Source: Yponomeuta sedellus (lineage: Eukaryota > Arthropoda > Insecta > Lepidoptera > Yponomeutidae). Taken from it: 64,000 bases of DNA. Each line of letters begins with the position of its first letter. Positions within the stretch are counted from its first letter, which is position 1. The stretch lies in the NCBI GenBank assembly GCA_934045075.1, contig OW203721.1, forward strand, positions 19,326,714 through 19,390,713, read 5' to 3'. Shown here piece after piece: positions 35,296 to 46,132 of this stretch. Under the pieces are notes generated by a model. It saw only the letters and a program-made list of their open reading frames with translations, made no database searches and had not been told where the DNA came from. A program made the position numbers and the translations under genes.

Positions 35296-35490
35296 TACAC
35301 AACTAGGGTGGTAATACAAAGAAAGGCCGAGATCGCAGAAGTTTGCGGCCCGAGCTGCAAGCGAGGCACGTAAATATGCAATCGAGAGCTTTCTTTATTA
35401 CCTCCCGTGTTGTGTACATCTTTTTATGTCTACACTTGGCCAGAAAGCGGCTTTTTCCGTACGCGCAGCGTGCGGAAAAAGCCACTTTAT
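35296..35490. repeat. Two adjacent foldbacks
   Basis: 35296-35415 is bounded by ACACAACTAGGGTGGTAATA and its imperfect complement ending CCTCCCGTGTTGTGT. A tighter hairpin follows at 35446-35486 (17 of 19 paired, stem GGCTTTTTCCG). Confidence 0.65.
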
Positions 35491-35686
35491 TACCAGGTGT
35501 GGCATAAAATAACTTACAATGACGTAATAGTAAAATAATCTTTAAATTATTGTCAGTAACAACGTCATAGTCATACATAAGTGATTCTTCTTCACATATA
35601 CCTGTAAATAAGTTATACTTGTTTTAATTTAGTTAAACAATGTGAGATAATTACATTTAGTTAAGAATCAAGCAATATTTCAAAAT

Positions 35687-36640
35687 AGCTGACCCGGCGA
35701 AATTCGTACCGCCCTATAATCTAGAAATATCTCTCTCTCTCTCTCTCAATTTCTTTATTAAGTATTGCTGTTGGTATATTAATAAATAATTTTTTTTCCA
35801 AAAACAAAGTGTTTATTATTCTAATGCTTTATGTGATACACAATATTCTTAGTTTTATTTTCTGGCGCGTATATAAATAAGTGTTGTTGGTATTTCGACA
35901 CGGGAACAGGCGACATATAACTGGCCATGTAAAAACATCAATTTTCAAGATTAATGCCAAAAACACTTAGCGACTGTCCTTGTGATTTTTCATCGACATT
36001 GCAAATGCTAGCCGCACTGGAAATTGTAACCGTTTTAAGTCGAACGGCATGTCGTTCTGAATTAGAGTAATCCGTGGAATTAGAACGTCTTCTCCTTTGT
36101 ACTTCCCTTTCAAAATTGTGGCTTCTATCACGTTATTCATTAATCTCTTCAAAAATTATACCCATCTTCACCTTGCCAAAATATGATAGGATATTGTAAA
36201 GCATCATATGATCGATGTGTTTCAGACACACGCTGCAGTTGATTGTTACGCCGATGTAAAACAATATCTCTGTTTTCTACATTTTCCAATAGCGACTTCA
36301 TCGATTGTTGGGGCATTAAAACGTGATTAAAACGTCTTATGTGTTGTCCTGCAGGCGTCTTTTCGGATTTGATAACAATTTTGTGGTTATCAGATGGCAT
36401 GTGATCTAATGCGGTCTTAAATAATGCAACCAATGCGTTGCGTTGATGGAAAAATAATTCGAGCTGTTCCACAACTGGTCTTTTCACAGAACTGTGTACA
36501 CAACGCTGATCGACTTGTCTTGCTGAATCGCCCATGCAAAAATTTATAGTCACTATCCGGCACTGGCAATAATGAACCTGTTCGATGATATTTGTCCTTG
36601 AATCTGCAAAGGTAAACATTCCTGTATTACATATACATAT
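35687..36640 (-). pseudogene. Internally deleted Helitron (Rep/helicase remnants)
   Basis: Two protein pieces are fused. 36619 to about 36150 carries LHRRNNQLQRVSETHRSYDA and IFWQGEDGYNF, from the N-terminal Helitron-like region. From 36150 leftward come NNVIEATILKGKYKGEDVLI and FDLKRLQFPVRLAFAM, the Pif1-like helicase C terminus, continuing after a frameshift through ASYMSPVPVSKYQQHLF to about 35822. The helicase centre and most of Rep are gone. The 3' end at 35687 reads CGGGTCAGCTA on the minus strand, matching other Helitron ends here. Non-functional. Confidence 0.75.
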
Positions 36641-36828
36641 TGTAAAGTGAATTGTTCAAACCACCAAGTGACTCTCAAAATACTTTGTTAACCATTTCCC
36701 ACATCAACTTTTTTAACACAATTACTTCTGGCTACTTAAAGCAATTCACAGATCTACATAATGTACTTTAAGCCATTTCAAATGATACACCAATGCAATT
36801 GAAAATTGTCAACAATAGTGGTAAGTTT

Positions 36829-36895
36829 TTCAATAAAATTTTATGCCAACTTTTAAGGTAAGTGACCTTAAAAGTTGGCATAAAATTTTATTGAA
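36829..36895. repeat. Perfect 31-bp hairpin with 5-nt loop
   Basis: Arms 36829-36859 and 36865-36895 are exact reverse complements around AAGTG. Confidence 0.9.
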
Positions 36896-37305
36896 TAACT
36901 TTTGTAGCGCCAAATGATATCATTTGGAAGCAATTATTGTATTTGGATATTATTTAAAAAATGTCTGGAATCTGGCCCATTTCCGGAAACCAATGAATGT
37001 AATGGCTCTGGCTGGTGGCGGTACCAACGGCGTCAGTTTGACTTGACCGTTCGAGCCTTTGGTTCGAGCAACACAATCCAGGGTAGTGTTTGTCGGTCAT
37101 GTACGAAGTACGATTATGATACCATGCAATGAACGAAAGGAAACGTTTCCCAGTGATAATCGGACATTCTGTCTATTCGTTCATTGCTCTCGCGGTCACG
37201 GATTGGCTGAATGAATAAAATAACCGGATGAACGAACATGGCCGAGAGTGAACGAAACGAACCACAGATCACCCCCCATAGATACCGCATGATGCGACAT
37301 AAAAT

Positions 37306-38587
37306 CAGTGTTGCCAGACAGGCCTTGTGAAAATTCACCGGAAATAGGCAAAAAAGTAACCTTTTGGTGTAAAAAGTCACCTCACCAATAAAAAAGGTAC
37401 TAAAACATACCTGATACTTGTGAATACTCACATGCCAATTTCAGTATTTTATCGTACCTTTTATCTGCATGTACCTACCTGCTAAGTCGGTTTACATTTT
37501 TTGTTTAATTTTTTTTTCTATAGCTTCGCTTGCTTTCCCGTGCACCTAAAATATGTCATGTCATACATAAAACTACTTAATTCAGTCGTCAGTTTCAATA
37601 CTTGCTTTAACCTGTTAGATTACTAATTTAATAAGTAAGGCCTTTGCATCTATTCTAGATGATTTATCTACACTAGATAGATGGGTAAAGTAACCACTAG
37701 ACGGTGCAGTGCCCGGGACAATAGAATTTTAATTTGTTATCTGGTCGCGCGACCAGGAAAATAATATATATATATATTACATAAACACTAAATGAAATTA
37801 AATAAAAAATAAAATAATCAATAAATTATACCTTTGTCTTCATAAAATTTCATCGATATTTAACTTTAGTTTTTAGCATCAATTTTGAAGGCTCAAATGT
37901 TATCGCATTGTTGCATTGCTTCTTTTAGTAGCTATAGGTAAGTGCTGATATTGTGTCAATACCAAGCAGAGTCCTGTGATCGGATTTTAAGACTAAAAAA
38001 AATTTAGATTTTAAGACTAAAAAATCAAAAAGACATTATAATACACCAAAAACACAAAAACGATTAAAAAATTTTTATTTTTCCTGTCAAAACCGTGCTC
38101 TCGGGGCCTTGTCTTCATATCTCGTATCCAGACATATCTTGGTCTCATATGTCAAAATTAGTGTCTAAATCGGCCGATCACTTCGGCAATGGCGCCATGT
38201 TACCCAGTTGTAGAAAAGTTTCGGTCAACTCCATCTTGTTAGCGTCGAGACATTTCGGACTCGACAGAGAAATTGACATTTTTGCATAGAGAAGGGTATT
38301 TCTCGAGCGTGGCATGCTACGCGGACTGGATGGAGCAAGCAGACCAAAACAAAGAGAGAGAGACAGGAAGGGAGTAAGTGAGTGAGTTGAATATTATGAA
38401 TGAACGAAGAAACGAAACAATTTGCCAACAAGCAAAAGATCTTTGCGTTCCGTTTTTCAAATAAGTTAAAAAAAACCTTCACAAAAAAGTAACCAAAAGT
38501 AACCTTTTGTGTCATGTAACCTCAAAGTAACCTGACTTAGTTAAAAATCACCTAAAAGGTTACAAAAGTAACCTTCTGGCAACGCTG
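37306..38587. mobile_element. Non-autonomous hAT element, 1282 bp
   Basis: Left end CAGTGTTGCCAGA, right end TCTGGCAACGCTG. The 8-bp target duplication CATAAAAT is exact (37298-37305, 38588-38595). Both ends carry repeated AAGTAACCT/AGGTTAC motifs, especially 38485-38575. No transposase frame. Confidence 0.88.
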
Positions 38588-39724
38588 CATAAAATTTGTT
38601 CTGGACCGAACTCACCGAATTTGGAGGAAGGAAAGGTGTGCGGGGAACAAACAAGCGGGCGTGTGATTGGCTAATTCAAGGTCGCGCTAGAAAGCACAAA
38701 CGATGTAGTGATGTGACGTCTAAATCACAGGATAACAACTTATCGATACAACCGTTGGCAGTCAATGATAGCGGATCAATACCGACGAAAAACAGATTTT
38801 ATATAATTAGGCGCCAAAATTGTGTTAGATTATATCATATTATATCAAAACAGGTAGAAATGCTTTTTGGAAGTTGTTTATGGTTTATTAAAAAGAATCT
38901 GTCATGAACGGTCAACCAACTTGTTTTAATAAATTGGGTTTTATTTTATTTTGCTACTAGCTGTGCCCCGCGGTGTTTGTCGATTTTCACATGAGAATAA
39001 GATATTTTCCGCAGTAAATCGTAGCCTATGTGTTAATTCAGGGTCTCAGCTAAAGCTAACTCCATGCCAAATTGCCGTTTAGACGTAACAAACGTACATT
39101 CACAAACTTTCGCCTTTTTAATATTATCATTTGTGTAAAAATATCGATAAAAACTTGAGCGCAAAACACTACAACTCTAGTACTATCGCATGATTTTGAT
39201 AAAAAAAGACAAGTAATACTCATTACCACAGGTCAGAAAGGGACATTTTCAAAAGACATCAACGCGTAGCGCAAGTGCTATTAATTATTTCATATTAAGA
39301 ACCATTATAATAATATCCTGACCTCTGCTTCACTTGTATAATAAAAATATTTTGTGAGAATTTTGCTTATCGGTGGAAGGTGATCCTATCTTTTTGGAAG
39401 TTGAAAGTCTTAGAAGACTTCCCACACCACTTTATGCTACGAAACGGCATTAAAATTTCTGTTTTCATCCCAAAAGATTTTTAAAAGTTGTTGTAAATTG
39501 CCAACTGAGCGCGGGTCTGAAACTTGGTCGCGAACTCGCGACTGAAAGAGCGCATTCAAGCTTTGTTTCTTATCACACCCACAGAGCATATAAACACCAC
39601 ACCTATTGCGCTAATGATGCGTGGTGCGCGTCGCTTGCCTTGTATGCGGAATCTATTGGTTGGGGGTGATCTGTGAACGAACGAATCATACATTCACAGA
39701 TAATGTTCCGTTCGGTCTTCCATC
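38588..39724. other. Unassigned repeat-rich spacer
   Basis: A fragment at 38955-39080 starts CTAGCTGTGCCCCGCGGTG, a common degenerate lepidopteran repeat. GGGGGTGATCTGTGAACGAA near 39661 is inverted relative to 37243-37285. No gene. Confidence 0.45.
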
Positions 39725-41070
39725 CAGTGTTGCCAAATACGAAACCTAAAAATGCGGTACCTGAGCATTTTTTTCTAAACTGCTACCATACCTTTTTTTG
39801 GACCTATTTTAAAAACATCGATTTATGTACAGTTTGAAGCTTTTATATGATTCCTTATTAATTAAATTTTGACAAATTAGTAATTATTTAAGAATAATAT
39901 TTAAAGAAAAGATTATACAAGCATTTTAAGTAAGCTTGGTATAATCTTTGTTCCCATTCCGTTACCATAGTATTTTCAATATTATGCCTAAGCAATGGGG
40001 TAAAATTAAATAAAATTTAGATTAATTGGTAGTTTAAATGATTTTTTACAATATTATTGTTATTTTATCTGCTTGTGTAGTTTATTTCATATTGTTTCTG
40101 GCCCCTGTTTATCCATTTCGTTACCTTTGCGGATGAACACTAGATATTTTTCCATTTTATGAAAGAACCATGCGATCATTTAAAATATTTTAATATAAAA
40201 TAGAAAGCTACTGCAATTCTATTTCATATTTTGAAGATAAAATTAAAGAAAAGCTTACATTAGTGTAAGTTTTTATCAAAAAATGCCTCTTATCAACAGG
40301 GGACAGTAACGAAAAAGATGGTAACGAATTCATAAAGCTGCATTTACGATGACAAAAAAAGCCAACATTTAAAAAAATAATGAAAGGCGCTTTTACCCAA
40401 ATAATAATGATCAATAATTCTAAATAATAAATGAAACATATTTTATTGTGAAATTATTTATTTAGAGTATTTTAAGACTTATCATTGATGACTACCAAAC
40501 AGTGAAATCACAAAAAAATTATCAGATACCAGCTGCTGTACTCAAAGTGATTATCTAGAGTTAATGATGATTAACCTGGTACTATTTGTTAGTTGTGAAA
40601 GTGGCAACTGTCGGCTGACCTAATCTAAATTCTTTAAAATTAAGTAAGTAATCACTGAGAATGCGGCACGGCAGTCAGTATTGTTAATTTCTTAAGCTAA
40701 TGATATAATCATTAAACTAACTTAAATCATATAAGTTCAATACAAACAAGTCTAAACTCTTCACAATAAAAAAAATAACATTAAGTAATATAGAAAACAA
40801 GGCACATTTTGTAAAATGTTTTAACCTTAATTAATACTATAAGACTTTTCAAAAGTAAACAATATAGAAAAAAAAAAACACATTTTGTAAAATGTTTTAA
40901 ACTTTAAAATTATAGTATTTTAAGGCATATCAAAAGTAAACAAGTAATACAGAAAACTTAATCTATTCTAATACTTAATCAATTCAGTAATAATATACAT
41001 AAACACATACACTTTACTAAAATAAAAATAAAATACCTAGAGTTTTAAATGCAGAAAATATAATTCTCAC

Positions 41071-41193
41071 CTTTTTTCTTTCCATTTTTTTATTCTATGT
41101 CCTTCCTTTTCTGTATTCTGTCTTTTTCAGGGTCATTCTTGATACGCTCGCGATATCTTTTTTGTTTTTCCGCTGTTGTTAGAGGCATTTTAT
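41071..41193 (-). pseudogene. Exon-like remnant starting MPLTTAEKQKRYRERIK
   Basis: Reads MPLTTAEKQKRYRERIKNDP and then a stop (41090-41092); a one-base change would restore the frame into KKWKEKK. It is bordered by TTTTTAG and a GTGAGA donor. A basic start of this kind occurs in many uncharacterised insect proteins and transposon genes; function unknown. Confidence 0.4.
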
Positions 41194-42329
41194 CTAAAAA
41201 CAACAAATTTGATTAAATGACATTTATTCACTCAGTCACAAATCAATTAAAATAAATACAATATCATTATATAAAAAAAATATATAAAAGAATAGAAAAT
41301 TTAACATTAATTATATCAAAGCTATCCTATCCCTGTAGAAATGGAACGTGTCGCCTAATAAAACATTTTTTTCTTAAATGTAAAATTTATAATATGTATC
41401 TCTATTCTCAACGTGAACGATTCTTTATCGTTCCAATACGTTACTTTTTTACTTTCTTTTACTCGTTACCATCAAAATGATAACGGAACCAGAAGTAACG
41501 AATGAAACATGACACATTTTAAAAATACTTAAATACATATAAGAACCAATATTCAATTCAATATATCGCACTGTTATTTCCTTAACGTCACTAAACAAAA
41601 TACATAAATTTTCAGTAGAAGGGTTTAAAGTTTTGTTTTTTTTGTAAATGCTATAAATAAAAGTAGAAGCGTTTTTTCAATTAAATGTTTTATTTTTACC
41701 AAAGAATGACAATAGCAGTATTTGTTACAAGAAACAAAAATAAAAAAATATAAATATATTTCAGTATATAAAAAAATCAAAAACTTTTTTAGTGTCGTTT
41801 TTCCGCGCAACACACTAGCGGTTTTATAAATATCCTTAAAGTATTAAAGGCTCCAAAAGCAACAATTATATAAAAATAATCGTTAAAACTAGTCAAAACT
41901 CAGTTCTTTTAATCTTAATTTCTAGACTTACAATTAGAATAACACTTTGGTAAGCGTTGAACAGCATATTTCTTACTAACATCACATCATTGGAGATCAA
42001 ATAAACTTACTCGTAGTATGACAGTGGGCTTCATTCATGGGCTAGATAGATAGATAGTAGTATGAAGTACCTTATGTAGGTACCTAATACTTTTCTCACT
42101 GTAGGTGCATAAATATTACATTTTATATTACACTCATTTATACTTATTACTTATTATTTTACTTATTTATTTATGTAATTCCTGGTGTACATGCAATAAA
42201 AAATATTCTATCTATCTATACTAAAAAAGAATATAATCGAAATAAAATGAGGCGTCGTATCTAGGAACAAGATTGTGGTCAATAAGCGACTTCAAATCTT
42301 GTTTTTTTTCCTTTCTTCTGCTTCGTCTT

Positions 42330-42455
42330 CTTCAGGCTATATTATATAGTCCACATAGCCCTCCCTTAATGAGCGCCACAGCGCCCGGTCTTCAGCTTGC
42401 CGCATCCAGCATCTGCCTGCTGTTTTTCGCAGATCGTCATCCCACCTTTTTCCTT
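42330..42455 (-). pseudogene. RTE-like LINE C-terminal fragment
   Basis: The minus reading KRWDDDLRKTAGRCWMRQAE then DRALWRSLREGYV matches the conserved end of lepidopteran RTE-type ORF2 (RW-x-DD-x-RK-x-AG-x-x-W, DR-x-x-W). Confidence 0.6.
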
Positions 42456-42472
42456 TCAGCTAAAGGTATTTT

Positions 42473-42721
42473 TTAAGTGTATAACTGTTTTAGTTCAGTG
42501 GCCACAGCAGCTAATGTTGTTCCTTGTCTTTTCGTTCCAACTTTGGCTGGCTCTAGCTTGATCTCCTTGAAATCATTGTCAGCGTAAGACGTTTTATAAA
42601 AAAACTGTATTTTATTTGCTTCTTCTTCATTTTTCACGACTTTGATAATCTTTATATCAGTAAGTTTTACCTTTTCTCCCTGTATATTTTGTTTGATGTT
42701 TTTATCTGTTTGCTTATTGCT
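42473..42721 (-). other. Open 82-codon segment of unknown origin
   Basis: Continuous minus-strand frame with protein-like composition, including GEKVKLTDIKIIKVVKNEEE, FFYKTSYADNDFKEIKLEPA and ATELKQLYT before TAA. I do not recognise it. It abuts the LINE fragment on its left and may be a terminal exon of a transposon gene. Confidence 0.3.
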
Positions 42722-45700
42722 TTAATGTCAATATTCATCAAAAAGTAAAGATACTTTGCACTAGTCTTATCAACATTTTAAGTTTAGTGTCACTAAGTCA
42801 ATTATTCTAGATAAAATAACGCGGTCCATTTAACTGACTTAACGACACTAACAAAATAATGTCGTTATGTTGTCACAAATGATTAAAAACTTACCAGTTT
42901 TATAACCGCAACAATGTCTCTAAATTGTCACCATTTCTTGCACTGAATTAACAATACTCGTTGACGTCCCGTTGCATAATGGCGAAAGTGTCGCTATGCG
43001 CTCACAACTCAAGCGTTTTGGACGAAACAACGTGACGTCACAAAGCCATCTAGTGCAGTTTTAATTAACTATTTGAACCAGTGTCTTTTACAAAAAAATT
43101 GTCAAAAAACGTAAGTTAGATGGCGTTACTTATCTCCATTTTGATGATTTTCGTTTAGTGACGTTATGGAAATAACAGTGCGATATGTTGTTTTTAGCAT
43201 TTGGCTTTAGACATTGCATATTACTACTATATTAATATACACTAAAACACATCACTTAATAAGTTATTAAATGTTAAAAATTGGGTAACTACTTACGGAA
43301 AATTTCATCCGCGCGATCACGTCCGAATTTGTCGCAAGGTTTACAGCAGACTGACTGACAGACCAACGACATAATGCTGTGATGTTATGTCTTAATTAGG
43401 GTTGCAAGAATATAAAAAAACATCAATTTAGAAGAAAATTTTATTTCTTTGGTATATTTTTTACACGGTAACGTGATTGGAATTCCGGTTTTTTCAAAAT
43501 CAGGGACACTGATAAAACCTCGTTATTTCTTATTTTTTGTATTAAACATGTACTGAAACGAGATAATTTAGTAAAATTTACATTTATTTATACCAGAAAA
43601 ATACTAATATTGTTACAAAAGTCAAAAGATTATGCTTATAATTCCAATTAAAAGTTTCAATTTTAGGGTGGGACACTACAAAAAAGGGGTACCTTAAGTA
43701 ACTAAATGTTGTATTTTTTTTAATTTATGAATAATTAAGTGCAATTAAACTATTTCCTCATAAGATTATAAAATATACTTTCATTTCGTATCAAAATTTA
43801 TTGTAGTTGCCGTACTAAATATTCATTTTAATGATATCTAAAGTCGACGGACAGTCGAAAAACCCATGGTAGCAGTGTAGAAAAAAATGCTCACCTGTAC
43901 TTTAAAAAAGCGGATTTCAGCAAAAGGGGATTTTTTTATTTTATAATATAATATTATACAATACCGATTGTTCTGTGTCCGTTTATAGGTTTTATATGTT
44001 TATTCATATTAGGATATCATAATTTATAAATAAGACTGAATATGTACAAATAACCAAGTAAAACTTTTGCGCGCGCCTCTTGCTTTGCTGTTGTGAATGG
44101 ACTAGAGTACCACTATTATTTACTTTTACCACTATGCACTATAATTATGTGGTCTGCTGCATAGATTACACGCACGCCCGCATGAACGCACAGTGCATCT
44201 CTATATGCATCACAGATTATAGTTCAAGTTCAAGTTCGTTTATTGCTTCATGTGGTAAAGTAGCACTTAACATATAGGTAATAATAGTGCGCAACATGAG
44301 CACTGTAAGGGCACTGCAATTTTATACATAAGTAGCTTACGTATAGGAAAAATAAGTACTTAATTATTTTTATGCACTAAAACAGAATAAGAGTGTCATG
44401 TATTTTTAATACAATTAGTTTAGACACTGATACTTATACCTATTTAATACTAAAAGACTAACTTAAAACTATATAGCACCAATAGAATCATTAACATTAC
44501 TCACACCAGCTTCATCTACTAAATAATTATTATGTATTATTATTACCTATGGCTTTCTTCCATAAATTCCATAAACACCAAACGGAAACAGACTTGTTGA
44601 AAGTTGAATGAACATGACATTGAACCAATTTCGAAAAAAGCGGAACCGCGTTAGTAAAAAGCGAAAAGCGGATCCACTACAAGAAAAGCGGAAAAAAGCG
44701 GAAATGCGGTGCATCTGGCAACACTGCTTCCATCCTTCAGCTGTTCGTTCTTTTCCGAAAACTAGACGTACTGTCGTAGCAATAAAGATTGTTTTTACTT
44801 GTTTAGTTTTTTGTTTCATTCATTGTGTCAATTCTGCTGGTTCGCGCGCTAATCCAAGTATGTACTTTTGTAAAAGTAATATATTTTCATTGTGTTGTTA
44901 TAGTGAATTATTGGTCAAGGAGATTTTTCTGTTTCGTGCGCTTTGGCACGCTTATTTCTGTAATAGTAATCTTGTTCTGCGAGCTACTTTTGTTCTTTGT
45001 AAATAATTAGTAAAAAGTTGTTTAGTATTAGGTACGTCAATAATTATGTTTATGGTGTTGCTGAGGTGAGGTGATGGACATTTTCGTTGCACGCACTTTG
45101 GGATGCTTATTAATAGAAAGACTAAGGTTTTAGTTTAAGTAGGTATAAGGTTTGAGTGTGAGACCTGTATTGAAAATGGCGCAAAAAAGAGTCAAACGTA
45201 GCGTCCTCTGGGCACATTTTAAAGAGGGCACTGACGAAGCAAAGTGTAATTATTGCTCGTTGAATTTAAGCACAAAAAGCGGATCACTTGGCAATTTAAA
45301 ACGTCACATGACGAATAAACATCCCACAATATGGCTGCTGCCTGATGTAAGGACTGTCACGGAAGTAGGATTTCTAACAAGAGACGAAAATAACTCTGCT
45401 GGCCCTACAACTGTATCACTACCCCAATTAGCAACAAATACAGAACCCCAAGCACAGCCTAAAATCACTAGTTATGTTAAGAGACCATTGCCTGTGCGTA
45501 AGATCGAGCAAGTCGATAGGCAAGTGGTTGCAATGGTGACCAAAGGCCACCATTCGTTTCGAGTGGTTGAAGAACCAGAATTCAAAAAATTGATAGAAAT
45601 GGTTTCTTCTTGCCCTGGGTATCAGCTCCCTAGCAGAAAAACGCTATCCAACACTCTGATATCAAAAACATATAGGGTGATGTGGGGTAAATGCAATAAC

Positions 45701-45917
45701 GGGGAAAATGTAATAAGGTATGTTGATAGCTTTGTTTCTAAATATACTGGTGGTGCCATCTCTGATTAGGTCTGAGCATTTAAAGCAGTATGCGCCAACC
45801 ATTTTTTGGAACTGTTTTATCGACAGATGAGTGAGTGACATTTCATTTCCTGAGAGACGTCAGTGCCGCGTGTTACACAAATTAATTTTCAAATCGTTTT
45901 TCATCTTCGGGCCAAAG

Positions 45918-46132
45918 GTAAGTTTTTGAGTATATTTGTTTTAGGGTGATTATATTGAGTCTAAACAATTTAACTAAGCATGTATTTCTAAATTATTGCT
46001 ACTGGTTATTATGTCAGGACCGTTATTACATTTGCCCCTTGAAATTTGAGGCTTGGGGCAAATGTGATAGCATGACTCGGGGCAAATGTAATATTCTATC
46101 ACATTTACCCCATTTATTCTTATTTGTTCCAG
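45918..46132 (+). other. Probable 5' UTR intron of the pogo-like transposase
   Basis: Donor AAAG/GTAAGT at 45918 and acceptor TTTGTTCCAG directly before the ATG at 46133. The intron holds four GGGGYAAATGT motifs, two in each orientation. Confidence 0.5.

Larger units (their letters stand above)
41566..43183. mobile_element. TA-flanked inverted-repeat element, 1.6 kb
   Basis: Ends TCGCACTGTTATTTCC and GGAAATAACAGTGCGA, with a further TAACGTCACTAAAC match inward. TA lies on both sides (41564-41565, 43184-43185). Nested inside the 5 kb hAT element. Probably a Tc1/mariner-class derivative; no full transposase seen. Confidence 0.72.
39725..44726. mobile_element. Large hAT-type element, 5.0 kb, without transposase
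   Basis: Left end CAGTGTTGCCAAAT, right end ATCTGGCAACACTG. Exact 8-bp target duplication CTTCCATC (39717-39724, 44727-44734). The right subterminal region has repeated AAAAGCGGAA motifs (44633-44707). The interior is AT-rich with no transposase, but includes a TA-flanked element (41566-43183) and an exon-like coding remnant at 41071-41193. Confidence 0.82.

Noticed and set aside
35725..35747. CT-rich run as a possible regulatory element
   Set aside because: Simple (TC)n microsatellite in a Helitron remnant.
45675..45769. C-terminal tail of the hAT N-terminal frame after TYRVM
   Set aside because: These codons are the left end of the inserted pogo-like element, not hAT coding.
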